Below are positions 11,953 to 22,857 of a stretch of 64,000 nt of DNA, one piece after another. This DNA comes from Trichoderma breve. Taxonomy: Eukaryota > Ascomycota > Sordariomycetes > Hypocreales > Hypocreaceae. Every line of letters begins with the position of its first letter. Position 1 is the stretch's first letter. Under the pieces are notes generated by a model. It worked only from the letters and a program-made list of their open reading frames with translations. It did no database searches and was not told where the DNA came from. Location of the stretch: contig NC_079233.1 of NCBI RefSeq assembly GCF_028502605.1, positions 4,402,001 to 4,466,000 on the forward strand, in the 5' to 3' direction. The position numbers were made by a program, and so were the translations under genes.

Positions 11953-12486
11953 ATGCATTAACACTGTGCTGGAGTAAGGCTTGTGGATTTGGAACCGGTT
12001 TTTCACGGTGGAAAATAGATCCTCGCCCCCTGTATACCGAGACAAGGTCTTTTGGGGAAGGGATTGGGTTGTTCGGCTACGAGCATTGCATCAGGGACTC
12101 CTATAACGGAGTTTTTTAACGAATGAAAAATCAAAATTCGCCCAATGTTCTCGACACTCGGCTTCTGTGCAAAAACGAGATAGAACTGGTGTTTGGCATC
12201 GTGATGTCGTTTGAGGGATGATATCACAGTGCATGCATATGTTGGAGGGAAAGGGGGGGTATACAACTATGAATCTGGATTCCAGATTCAGCCATTGTCT
12301 AGCTCGCAGAGTTGATCAGTAATGCTCCAAAAAACGCCGTTAACAAGTACCCATAATAGCATACATGATCGAGTACATGTTTGACCCATCCATCTATCTA
12401 GTTTCCCTTGTTCGTTTCATCATGGCATGTCCAATTAGATATGCTTTACTCTCGTCAATATATTATGCTAATCCTACCGGCCCTTT
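11953..12486. other. convergent intergenic region
   Basis: 534 bp between the 3' ends of RPL28 (+) and CDC7 (-), expected to hold both 3' UTRs. It is AT-rich toward 12,300-12,480. No gene is seen. Confidence 0.5.
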
Positions 12487-13953
12487 TCATGCCGGTAGCA
12501 TGTCAACCTCGTCTTCGTCGGCCGTTTCTTGGGACGACATGCCCATATTCAAAAATTCATGATCCAGAGCCTCTTGCGCCGTGATGCGTCGGCTCGGGTC
12601 CAACTCCATGCACCGTTCCAGGAATCGAATGGCCAGCTTCTCATCGGGAGTCAGTGGTTTGTCCTCTGCCCTGCACGTGCTCCACAGGATAATCTTCTCC
12701 ATAGTGAAGCCCTGTTGGCCAATTGTGGGTATCGTCGTTTCAAAGACGCAGCCGTGCAGTAGTCCGGCCGCCTTCATTCGCTTGGACCCGAATATCGTTG
12801 CAATCTCAATCATTGCCTCGACGTCATCGGCCGAGTTGAAGAAGGGAAATCGCTTTGACAGTATGGTGAGAAGGATGACACCAGCCGACCAGATGTCAAT
12901 GGCCGTGGTTTGTTCTGTGCACTTGAAGAGTACTTCTGGGGCACGGAATCCTCGAGTTCCTGCACGATTGGCACGACGGGAGGGGCGTGTGTCTGATTTA
13001 GGGTAGCCCGGCTGGGTATTCATTGAAGTTTGCGCCCAGACAGAGCCGGCCTGGCGATGCTTCCGCGTTTCTCGTGCTTCATGGCAAAGACATGGCTTGC
13101 TATCGGTGCCTTCTCGTTCAGCCAAGCCAAAGTCCACGAGCACGCCGTGTTGAGTTGTCGGGTCGTAAAGGAAGTTGGTAGGTTTGATATCTCGGTGTAG
13201 TATCTTGTGCTCATGTACGCTCTTGAGAGCAGTGAAGAGCGAGCGAAGATAGATGGCGATGTCGGGGATGGTCATCTCTCTAAAGTATGCTCGAAAGTCG
13301 CCGTGTCGGAAATAAGGGAGAATGGCAACGACCTGGTCGGTATGGCGAAACGCGGTGATGAGAGGGCAGACAGATGGACACTGTCGTAAGTCGTGTAGCA
13401 GCTCAAGCTCGTTGAGGATTCGGGCAGGACTGGATGTGACGTAGATCTTCTTGATAGCAACAAAACGCGCTCGTTTCCGTGGGGACCGTGATCGACTCGA
13501 GCGTCCCTTGAGGGGAGGAGGAGTCCATTTGGACAAGTCGTCTTCATGATCCCAGCTGTTGTCATATCGGTCGTAGTGAATGTCTTCAGCCTTGAAGACG
13601 GTGGAAAATGTGCCTAACAACCATAAGCATTGAGCCGGCCAGGGAACTCTCGTGACGTAGCCAATTGACAAACCTTCTCCGATACGCTTGATCAGCCGAT
13701 ACCGATCTCGAAATCCGGGGAAATCCTCCTGCAACCTCTCCATGTCTGCTTGGACACTGCTTTCGACCTGCTCCTCGTCGGAGCTCTCTTCTTCCTCTTC
13801 TTCTGCCTCTTCCTCCACCTCTGGCTCGCCAACCGTTGTGGCATCCTGGCCGTCTACGTCATCCTCGTCCACCATGACCTCTGTTTCTTCTGTTCGTGCA
13901 TCTTCGTGAATGTCAAAAGTCTCCTCCACTGGCCGGAGCATTGCCGTCGCCAT
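12487..13953 (-). CDS. CDC7: CDC7-type DDK protein kinase catalytic subunit
   Basis: Predicted about 468 aa in two exons (13953-13674 and 13613-12487). An upstream in-frame ATG at 14070 exists, but 13953 has a better context and starts a protein-like frame. An acidic N-terminal tail (Asp/Glu runs with SSDEEQ) precedes the kinase domain. The kinase motifs are RIGEGTFSTVFKAED (glycine loop), FVAIKKIYV (VAIK lysine), ILHRDIKPTNFLY (catalytic loop), LVDFGLAERE (DFG) and GTRGFRAPEVL. A long insert lies between DFG and APE, a hallmark of Cdc7/Hsk1. The family, with Dbf4, phosphorylates Mcm2-7 to fire replication origins. The 60-bp intron sits inside the glycine loop and is a multiple of three without a stop. 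It is divergent from the condensin gene. Confidence 0.9.
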   Translation of the reverse strand: MATAMLRPVEETFDIHEDARTEETEVMVDEDDVDGQDATTVGEPEVEEEAEEEEEESSDEEQVESSVQADMERLQEDFPGFRDRYRLIKRIGEGLSIGYVTRVPWPAQCLWLLGTFSTVFKAEDIHYDRYDNSWDHEDDLSKWTPPPLKGRSSRSRSPRKRARFVAIKKIYVTSSPARILNELELLHDLRQCPSVCPLITAFRHTDQVVAILPYFRHGDFRAYFREMTIPDIAIYLRSLFTALKSVHEHKILHRDIKPTNFLYDPTTQHGVLVDFGLAEREGTDSKPCLCHEARETRKHRQAGSVWAQTSMNTQPGYPKSDTRPSRRANRAGTRGFRAPEVLFKCTEQTTAIDIWSAGVILLTILSKRFPFFNSADDVEAMIEIATIFGSKRMKAAGLLHGCVFETTIPTIGQQGFTMEKIILWSTCRAEDKPLTPDEKLAIRFLERCMELDPSRRITAQEALDHEFLNMGMSSQETADEDEVDMLPA

Positions 13954-14553
13954 GGCTGCCAGCTTCCCTCCAGAGAATTGGAGGCTGGGACAAGGCAATC
14001 TGTATCTCAGCCAAAAAGCAATGCGTCCAACTTCCCAACGAAAGCAGCAGGAGGAATTGCGAAGATACAATTGAGTTTCACTTGGCCGCTGCTCGGCAGA
14101 AAAAAAAGATCACGGGCTGGTATTTAACATCAATTGGACCAGAGGCATGCAGCGAATCAATGCAGCTCCCGAAGAAGTTCTCTAGGGCAGTGTGGAGGGG
14201 CTTTTTGGTGGCTTCGGGCAGCTATAGCGAGTGCTCAGTGGCTGGAAACGCGCCCGTTAGCGCATGGCGGGGCGCCTGGGCAAGCTGTCGCGTCCGAAGA
14301 AAATAAACACAATGGTTGCCAGGTCCCGAAGATTCAATCCCCGCCATTTGCCGCACAAACATCCATCAGTCGCAGCTAAGTGGTCGCGACGGGAACGCAA
14401 ATCGACGACGCAGGCGCATCGCTTCGACGCTGGGCCAGGCCTCAGCTGAGCGACAACTAATTTGACTAGCAGCGGAATCTCCAGAGCCTCATATTCTGTC
14501 CGTCTCGATACCCGGCTCAACCCCCCGCCGACTCGGCGCGCAAACCGCCCATC
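13954..14553. promoter_or_regulatory. divergent CDC7/condensin promoter
   Basis: 600 bp between two cell-cycle genes. It contains the MBF core ACGCG at 14248-14252 and its complement CGCGT at 14289-14293, about 40 bp apart. MBF-type sites drive G1/S genes in yeasts; use here is inferred. Confidence 0.45.
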
Positions 14554-17500
14554 ATGGGGACCATCAACTTCGATATCAACGATGCGCTCAAGCACTACAT
14601 GTCAGATCCTGCCACGATTCCTACGCCGGAAGCAGATGCCGCTCTATTCGATTGCGAGAATGACCCGGAGGCGCTCACCAACCAGGTGATCAATCCTGTG
14701 TTGAATCCCATCATCGACGCGGTTGCCGATAACCCAGACGCCATCCTGCGGGCTGTCAACATCGATTCATTACAATTTCTGCTCAAGTACGATTGCCAGG
14801 GCAATTCCCCATCAAATATGCCGAAGGAGGTCGAAGGAGGAGATGATGAAAAAGACAAAGGAGAAAGCAGTGGCTAACTAGCGGTTGAACGAGATAGATA
14901 TACCCCCTATATACCAGCTCACATCCTAAGCAAGGTGTTCGACTTGGTAATGAGTGGACTGAGTGCAGAGGCCGATGTGGTACACAACGACATCGAATCG
15001 CCGGAAGAGCAAGAATCCGTGGCGCATCACAAGCAACTACTGGAACTATACGGATTTCTTATTCAGTGGACCATTGCCGCCGTGGAAACCAAAGCAGCCG
15101 AAAAGTCATCTGCAGCGCCAGCCGCGAGAGGGCGAGGGAAGCCGAAGAAGGCATCACAAAGAGATGACGCATGGGATTCAGCATCACAGCTGCAAGTCGC
15201 ACTGGAGATTATGTGCAAAACCCTCAAATTGAAATTGTCCAAAATCTTCATGACAACGAGCGAAAGGGACACCTTCATCGGTCTGCTCACCCGACCGGTC
15301 TATATGATTCTAGAAAATGAGCAACGTGTCAAGACGACAACCATCAGGATGCACTGCTTCAAAGTGTTGTGCATAGCGGTCAAGCATCACGGCCATGGCT
15401 ATGGTATGTTTCCCGACCTCACCAAGCAGCTTCCGCAACACTACTGACACTGTGACAGCCGCGCAAGTCAACATCATCCAGAACTTGACGTACTTTGAGC
15501 ATTTGTCCGAACCGATGGCAGAGTTCCTCCACATTCTGGCCGAAACTTACGACTATCCACAGCTAACCGACGAAGTCTTGCGCGAGATAAGTAACAAGGA
15601 ATTCAACGCCAACGATACCAGAGGACCAAAGTCAGTCTCTGCATTCATCGCCAAGTTATCGGAGCTTGCTCCAAGGCTGGTGATTAAGCAGATGACAATG
15701 CTGGCTAAGCAGCTAGATAGCGAGGTAACCACACCCTACAGCTTGTCAGCAAGGAGAGGGAATGACAGCTAACCATCTTCTAGTCATATACTCTGCGATG
15801 CTCTTTGATCGAAGTGTGCGGTAACATGATTGCCTACCTGAGCAGGCAAGACGAGCGAAGCGATAACCACAAGTCCCAGCTTAATGCCTTCTTTGACGTC
15901 CTTGAGGAGCGCTTCCTTGACATTAACCCATACGCAAGATGCCGTACCCTCCAGGTATATGGGAGGCTTTGCGAGCTTGAGCAAAAGTTTCCCAAGCGGC
16001 GACAAAAGGCTGCCGAGCTTGCCTGCAGAAGTCTTGAAGACAAGAGCAGCAATGTGAGGCGCAACGCGATCAAGCTCCTGGGAACCCTTATCAAGACTCA
16101 CCCATTCACTGTCATGCACGGCGCTCAACTCTCGCGAAAGGAATGGCAAGCTCGTTACGACAAGGTTGAAGAGGAGCTCAATGCACTGAAGCCTCCTCCC
16201 GACATTGCCGGCTTGGCGGATGCTACAGTCGACAACAGCCTTCTCGATGAGGCTACTCAAGTAGCTTCGCCAGAAAAGCCCCGGGAAATGACGGATCAGG
16301 AGAAGTTTGAGGCGGTCCAAAAGGCACGAGAAGAAGCGGCTACGAGTGAGGCGATTGAAAAGCTCACTCTCACCAAACGATATTACAACGAGGCCATCAA
16401 ATTCATTGACGTCTTGCACAATGCAACTGGGATCATCTGCCAGCTTCTTGGATCTCGAAACAAGAGCGAGGTCATCGAAGCCATTGATTATTTCGAAATC
16501 GGCGACGCCTACAACATTGAACAGAACAAAGTCGGTATTCGCCGTATGCTACGATTGATCTGGACCAAGGGCAACAGCGACGAGGGCAAAGGCGTGCAAA
16601 CTCATCTCATCGAGTGCTACAAGAGACTGTTCTTTGAAGCGCCAGACTCGTTCAGCCCGAACGATGCGGCCAACTACATTGCGCGCAACATGATCAGCTT
16701 GACGTTTGGGGCTACCCCTGCTGAACTTACTTCACTAGAGCAGCTGCTTGCCACCATGATGAAGAGTGGTGCGATTCACGAAATCGTTGTCGCCAAGCTG
16801 TGGCAGGTGTATGGCGTCCAGAAACGAGAAATCTCCAAGACTCAGAGACGAGGTGCCATCATCGTGCTGGGTATGCTTGCAACCGCTATCCCTGAGATAG
16901 CCGTTGGTGAGATCGAGACTATGCTGCGGACTGGTCTGGGAGCCCATGGGCGGAACGATTTGCAGTTGGCAAAGTATACCTGCATTGCTCTAAGACGAAT
17001 CAACCCCACGGGAAGGCAGGCCAAGGAATCAAACTCCAAGTTTGCGCGACTTCCAAATGACCATGCGGTCTGCTCAAGGCTAGCAGCCATAACCGACATA
17101 CCTTCGGACACCAAGGAATGGTATGGCGTTGCGGAACAGGCCATCAACGCAATATACGCTCTCTCGAAGCATCCTGATATTCTTTGCTCATCTATCATCC
17201 GGCGAAAGGCCAAGGGCGTTTTTAGCCGTCCTAGTTCAAGACCAACGTCGCGGGATGAGAACATGACACCACCTGACATGGTGGACCTGACCTCTGAGAA
17301 CCCTGTGCCGGCATCATCACCACCTAAGACTGCGAAGCGTGATAACGCCATTGCCCTTTCTCAGCTCCTCTTCATTGTCGGCCACGTGGCTATCAAACAA
17401 ATCGTACATCTCGAGCTCTGCGAATTGGATTTCAAGCGCAGAAAGCAGGAGAAGGAAAAGGAGAAGCCGGCAAAGGCGGACAAAGACAAGGAGGACGCAG

Positions 17501-18395
17501 ACGAGCTGGATCTCATCGGCGGCACCACTGAGGATGATTTCACAGAGGCCATGGCGCACATCCGGGAGCGCGAGCTTCTGTACGGGCCGACTTCGCTGCT
17601 TGCAACGTTTGGGCCCCTTGTGTCGGAGATTTGTGCAAACAACACCACATATGCAGACAAGGGGCTACAGGCGGCAGCAACGTTGTGCCTTGCAAAGCTC
17701 ATGTGCGTGTCGTCTGAGTACTGCGAGACAAATCTTCCCCTTCTCATCACAATCATGGAGCGGTCCCCCGATGCTACGGTCCGATCAAATGCCGTCATTG
17801 CACTGGGCGACATGGCCGTTTGTTTCAACCATCTGATAGACGAAAACACAGACTTTTTGTATAGACGACTTGCAGATACGGACGTGTCAGTGAAGCGGAC
17901 CTGCTTAATGACGCTGACATTCTTGATTTTGGCCGGTCAGGTCAAGGTCAAGGGGCAGCTGGGCGAGATGGCCAAATGCATGGAGGATGAGGACAGGCGA
18001 ATTGCCGACCTCGCAAAAATGTTCTTTACAGAGCTCAGCACCAAGGACAATGCAGTCTACAACCACTTTGTGGACATGTTTAGTTTGCTTAGCGCCGGTA
18101 ATATGGAGGAGGAGAGCTTCAAGCGTATCATCCGCTTCCTCCTTGGATTTGTTGAAAAGGTGAGGATATTTTCCCCTAATGAAAGCCATGTTTGCATCTA
18201 TCATAAGACTAACGGTATGCGCAGGACAAACACGCCAAGCAGCTGTCGGAAAAGCTCGCTGCCAGACTTGCCCGCTGCGAGACGGAGCGGCAATGGAACG
18301 ACGTCGCGTTTGCCTTGGGCTTGCTGCAACACAAGAACGAGGAGATTACAAAATTGGTTTCGGAGGGTTTCAAGGTGGTGCAAGCTGCCGCTTGA
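14554..18395 (+). CDS. YCS4: condensin complex subunit 1 (CAP-D2/Ycs4/Cnd1)
   Basis: 1183-aa protein in five exons (14554-14786, 14898-15403, 15459-15724, 15784-18159, 18225-18395); phases close exactly and the length matches yeast Ycs4. It is a HEAT-repeat protein. Recognisable Cnd1 segments include LQFLLKYTPYIPAHILSK across the first junction, INPYARCRTLQVYGRLCEL, RRNAIKLLGTLIKTHPF, VRSNAVIALGDMAVCFNHL and DVSVKRTCLMTLTFLILAG. A charged linker (residues near KEKEKPAKADKDKED) precedes the C-terminal HEAT block. The subunit belongs to the five-part condensin complex that compacts and resolves mitotic chromosomes. The last exon is short and ends in a Lys/Glu-rich helix, as in orthologues. Gene symbol follows the yeast name. 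Confidence 0.94.
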
Positions 18396-19284
18396 GTGAG
18401 TGTGTGACAAGAGCGGCCATTATAAGAACGGAGGTACGGAGGCGTAGATTGTTTCATTCCAAGTGGACGGGATTTATTTATTTGTTTATTTAGAGGGGCA
18501 GCATCATTTGCCTATGACGGATCATGTATGAATGCAATGCGATTATGATGTCTAACAAAAAACACGCTCACCGAGAATTGAGACCTCTTGCCATTGTTGA
18601 TTTTTACACACCGAAGTTCTAGATTGGGGTGAGGTGAAAGAGACCCGCAGTTTCATTGAATCTTCTAGGGTAGGCGGCAGTTCAGAGAGAGAGAGCTTCA
18701 GGTTCGGTATCAATGCATCTCAAATCCAATAGTGCTTAAGCCATGGTCATGGGAATGTCCCGTTGAATGATTATCTTAAAGTAGCAGTCACTAATTAAAA
18801 GAAGATACACATCTCGTTACCCATCCATTGAAGATGTCTATGTACTTTTCATTATAATAAAGGTCTTGAACTAAAATAAGGGAACCAACAACAGCTGTTC
18901 GGAGTATTCTTTTCGGCTCTCGGAACTTACCGCGGTGTTTCTCGCTCTGCATCGCCACCTTATCCCAACTTGGCTTAGCGCGCAGTTCGGCACAAAAGTC
19001 ATGGCACAGAAATCGAAAGACAAACTGCACCACGTGACCCAAAGTGTCTAACCCGGGACGGTAACAAGCGGGTTGGCGGGGCGCGTGCTCCCAGCAGGTA
19101 CCTTTGTACCTCCCAGCGGCAGTTCAAGTATTTCAGCTTGCTCAATTGAAGGACGTTTGCGGGCAGCTGCGTCACGTCACCCTTAGCATATTATTTTCTT
19201 GATCTTTGAAGAACTGACCAAACAAGCGGTCGCTCACCAACCGAGCACAGAAGCAATCCAGCATCTCTTACGACGTATCATTTG
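18396..19284. other. intergenic, condensin 3' UTR and FCP1 promoter
   Basis: 889 bp without a convincing gene. The 3' part is the likely FCP1 promoter and leader. A minus-strand frame at 18791-19042 has no motif and no good start context. Confidence 0.5.
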
Positions 19285-19380
19285 ATGATCTTTTCCGACG
19301 CAGCGTCTATATCTATATTGCCGGCATTCCCACTGCGCCCGTCGCGAGCCGTTCCTGTTCCGCCATCCAGCATCTGCTAG
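19285..19380 (+). promoter_or_regulatory. upstream ORF 1 of FCP1
   Basis: ATG followed by 30 further codons and a TAG, wholly upstream of the FCP1 start at 19667. It can act only if the transcript starts 5' of it; the leader length is not known. The encoded peptide has no motif. Confidence 0.35.
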
Positions 19381-19440
19381 GCATCTACACCGGGCCTCGT
19401 TTCTGCCTACAAAACTTCAGCAGCCTCGTCTGTGAGGGCC

Positions 19441-19494
19441 ATGGGCTCGGATACCGTCGTCGCTACCAGGACTGCGCACAGGGAAACCTTTTAG
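19441..19494 (+). promoter_or_regulatory. upstream ORF 2 of FCP1
   Basis: ATG in good context (GGCC before, G after) with a 17-residue frame ending in TAG, 172 bp before the FCP1 start. As with the first uORF, it is relevant only if it lies in the mature leader and is not removed by a 5'-UTR intron. Confidence 0.4.
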
Positions 19495-19666
19495 GAACGT
19501 TTTGCAGCAAGCAATTGAGGCCTCAATTGCTGTCGCGGTTGTCCGTCGCCGCCGATCGCGCTAGTCGGGAGCTCGAGGAGCTTAGCTCTGCCTTGGAGCT
19601 TGCAGAAAAAGGAGACAGAGTCACGACACGCGCAAAGCACGGAGATTTCGAAGCGCGCAGCCCATC

Positions 19667-21946
19667 ATGTACGACAAGGTGGTCTCTCTGGGCTCGCGCC
19701 TGCACTACCCCATCACCATCACCAAGCTGCTCAAGTCGGCGGGCGATTCCGTCAAGAAGCAGGAGACAATCATAGAGTACAAGTTCACCTGGCGGCGCAA
19801 GATTGGCGACGATGAATGGGTCGATGAGACTACGTACACCGAGTTCGACAGCCCTGCCGAGGGCACTCTGAAAGAATGGCGCATCAAGGAGGGACAGACG
19901 ATTGCCGCCGACATGCCGTGCATGATGGTCGAGGAGGCCTGCGGACACGAGGTGCAGATTCAGGGCCTGTGTAGTGTCTGCGGCGCTGACATGACCGAGG
20001 TCAACTGGGCCACCGAAGAACGAGACACAGACCGGGCCATGATCAACATGACGCATGACCAGACCGGCCTGATGGTGAGCAAAAACGTTGCGAAGAGGGC
20101 AGAGCACGATACACAGAAGCGCCTGCTGCGCCAGCGGAAGCTCAGTCTGGTGGTCGACTTGGACCAGACCATTATCCATGCGTGCATAGAGCCAACTATT
20201 GGAGAGTGGCAGCGTGATCCGACAAATCCCAACCATGAAGCCGTCAAAGATGTCAAGAGCTTCCAGCTCAACGATGATGGCCCCAGAGGTTTGGCTAGCG
20301 GCTGTACCTACTACATCAAGCTACGGCCGGGTCTCCAGGAATTCCTAGAAGCTGTCTCTACCAAGTACGAGCTACACGTGTATACCATGGGAACCCGCGC
20401 GTACGCTCTAAACATTGCGCGGATCGTCGACCCGGACAGGAAGCTCTTCGGCAACCGTGTCATCAGCCGTGACGAGAACGGAAGCATTACGGCAAAGAGT
20501 TTACAGAGATTGTTCCCCGTCAGTACGGATATGGTCGTCATTATTGACGATCGTGCAGATGTCTGGCCCATGAACCGGCCAAATCTGATCAAGGTCGTAC
20601 CATATGATTTCTTCAAGGGAATTGGAGATATCAACTCGAGTTTCTTGCCCAAGCGACAGGATATTCTACCTGCCCCTGGAAAGTTAAACGGCGTAGTTCC
20701 AAACCCCAGCACCGAAAACACTCCGAGCGAAAAGGTCTCACCACTTGATGAGCTAGCTCGGATGGGTGGCGACGAGGCCAGTCTGAAGGTTCAGGCGGAA
20801 GAACAGGAGAAGACACTAGAGAAGCAGCTGACTGATCGTCCATTGCTGCATATGCAGGAGGAGTTGGACAAGGAGGACGAGCGACAAGACTCCGAAGGGG
20901 GTGCCTCTGCGAGTATTCACCACAGACAGCATCTATTAAGCGACGATGACGAGGAGCTTGTTACCTTGCAAGATCACCTTACGGATCTCCACGCTGCTTT
21001 TTACGACATGTACGATAAGAAACGGGAGGAGAGGAAGAAATCAGAGGGTACCCACCCGCCTGGGCATACCAAAGCGCGGAGAAAATCCCATCCTGACGAT
21101 GGCGTGGATCTGTCGTTTGTTCCTCCTGTGGGAGATATTCTGGACGAGCTCAAGTCTAGCGTTCTCTCAGGCCTCGTCATATGTCTATCTGGTCTTGTGC
21201 CACTGGGGGTGAATATTGAGGAGTCTGAAATTGGAATGCATGCACAAAGCTTCGGAGCCCAGGTCGTGGATAGCGTCTCGCCCCGTGTCACACACCTTGT
21301 AGTTTCTCTGGCGCGACCGAGGACAAAGAAGGTGCAACAAGCGGCAAAGATTCCCAGTATCAAGATTGTGAACCAGAGCTGGCTGGCGGATTGTCTTAGC
21401 CAATGGCGTAGGCTAGACGAAAGCCCATACTACATGACCATTCTTGATGCCGACCGCGAAAGGTCGGAAGACACTGCAGAAACCAGTGCGGCCGAACTGG
21501 AAGACGCTGGTGTCTCCATCAACATGGGGGATTTCGATGAAGAACTTAAAGAGTTTTTGGGTATGGATGACGACGACGACGATGACGAGGATGAAGACGA
21601 GGGAGATGAAGAAGCGGATGAGGACGAAGATGGGGAGAATGATAGCGAAACAACGGACGGCGAGGGAGACGAGACCGATGACCCAGGGAGGAGAGGCACA
21701 AAACGCAAAACCAGAGCATCCACCATTGAGTCTGAGGGAGACGGATCAAGCGTTATTGGAGAGAGTGCGCTAGCAAAGAAGCAGCGGGTGTCACGGAGTA
21801 GAGGAGCCTCCGCACTGCGAGCCGTACATACGCCAAACGGCGATAATGGCGAAAGCGACGAACCCGCGCCTCGAAGCACAGAAATCGACAATTTCGACGA
21901 GCTAGAGCGAGAACTGCTGGCGGGGCTTGAGGCTGCTGGCGATTAG
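19667..21946 (+). CDS. FCP1: RNA polymerase II CTD phosphatase FCP1
   Basis: 759-aa single-exon gene. The FCP homology domain has the catalytic DLDQT (D164, D166, T168) of DxDxT aspartate phosphatases and the second acidic motif IDDRADVW (293-300). The N-terminus carries a biotinyl/lipoyl-like segment (EGTLKEWRIKEGQTI) and a CGH/CSVCG cysteine pair, as in other Fcp1 proteins. A BRCT domain lies at about 490-600 (LSGLVPLGVNIEES to WLADCLSQWRRLDESPY). The C-terminus holds a long Asp/Glu tract (about residues 635-670) and a final acidic amphipathic segment DNFDELERELLAGLEAA like the TFIIF/TFIIB-binding tail. It dephosphorylates phospho-Ser2 of the Pol II CTD to recycle polymerase, in the nucleus. 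Two uORFs precede it. Confidence 0.94.
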   Translation: MYDKVVSLGSRLHYPITITKLLKSAGDSVKKQETIIEYKFTWRRKIGDDEWVDETTYTEFDSPAEGTLKEWRIKEGQTIAADMPCMMVEEACGHEVQIQGLCSVCGADMTEVNWATEERDTDRAMINMTHDQTGLMVSKNVAKRAEHDTQKRLLRQRKLSLVVDLDQTIIHACIEPTIGEWQRDPTNPNHEAVKDVKSFQLNDDGPRGLASGCTYYIKLRPGLQEFLEAVSTKYELHVYTMGTRAYALNIARIVDPDRKLFGNRVISRDENGSITAKSLQRLFPVSTDMVVIIDDRADVWPMNRPNLIKVVPYDFFKGIGDINSSFLPKRQDILPAPGKLNGVVPNPSTENTPSEKVSPLDELARMGGDEASLKVQAEEQEKTLEKQLTDRPLLHMQEELDKEDERQDSEGGASASIHHRQHLLSDDDEELVTLQDHLTDLHAAFYDMYDKKREERKKSEGTHPPGHTKARRKSHPDDGVDLSFVPPVGDILDELKSSVLSGLVICLSGLVPLGVNIEESEIGMHAQSFGAQVVDSVSPRVTHLVVSLARPRTKKVQQAAKIPSIKIVNQSWLADCLSQWRRLDESPYYMTILDADRERSEDTAETSAAELEDAGVSINMGDFDEELKEFLGMDDDDDDDEDEDEGDEEADEDEDGENDSETTDGEGDETDDPGRRGTKRKTRASTIESEGDGSSVIGESALAKKQRVSRSRGASALRAVHTPNGDNGESDEPAPRSTEIDNFDELERELLAGLEAAGD

Positions 21947-22857
21947 AAGTTGGCGTTGAAGTTGAAGCCGAAGGCGATTCGCAGATGCAGACGCAACCTG
22001 GCTTTGGATTTCATTGTTTTAAAAAAGAAAACATCTGGCCGGCGCTTTTTTGTGTTAGAGTAGTTATTGGGAAATCTGGGTCAAGGTGTTTTTTTCTTGT
22101 TTGAGCTTTTGTTTCGGTTTCTTTTTCTTTTTTCAAGTAGTTCCTTGCTTTTGTTCGTATTTTTCGAATACCCATTCTTTGGCCGGAAGGGGAAAGCAAT
22201 TGAGCATTTCTCATATGAAAAAGGACCTGATTCTTTGACCCCTGTCAAGTGATGCCTAGTTTCGCAATGTGATGATAGCACGGAGATGTAAAAGGGGGGT
22301 TATGTTACCAAAAATGGACGCTACTCGTACGACCGAGGCCAGGTTCTTTGTAAGAGATTCTTTATACAACAACTTCTTCACGTTTCATTCTACCCGTCAA
22401 AATCGAAACGGCCGGGCCGGGCTGGGCGGGCTGTAATTGGTCCCAACGGAGATGCAATTCTCGAATATTATCCCGTACTAACAGAAATCGCAGCAGTTTT
22501 CACCCAACAGGGATAATATCCGCTAGCACTGCTCCGCCGGTAAGGTAATCCCTCCGGAGACCCACCAGGTCTTCTTCCCCGTATTAACGAGCTCGGCATG
22601 GAGGTTCGCGATATTGGAAAAGGAGCAAAAACAGGAAAGTCGTTGCCGCGGTGGAGGTTTTTGCGCATGGTTGATGGGGAGATTGAATGTGCCGGTGAGG
22701 AAATGGGGGAGAAAGTTGGGGACTGTGATGTGTATATAAGGGGAGGTAAAGAAGTAAAGAGCTGTTTGCTCAATGAATCAGTTTATCGTGCTTTTAATGA
22801 TTTTTGTTTTGTTATTTATAAATAATTTGTAGGGTGTTCAAATATTGATATTGCACA
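21947..22857. other. intergenic, FCP1 3' UTR and SDR promoter
   Basis: 911 bp without a gene. T-rich runs at 22,080-22,180 fit 3'-UTR or polyadenylation context. The frame at 22598-22825 has no motif. Confidence 0.5.

Noticed and set aside
17317..17849. Antisense and off-frame open frames in the condensin gene
   Set aside because: Shadows of a well-supported condensin exon.
19523..20236. 237-codon minus-strand frame over the FCP1 5' end
   Set aside because: Antisense to the highly conserved FCP1 N-terminus; no independent support.
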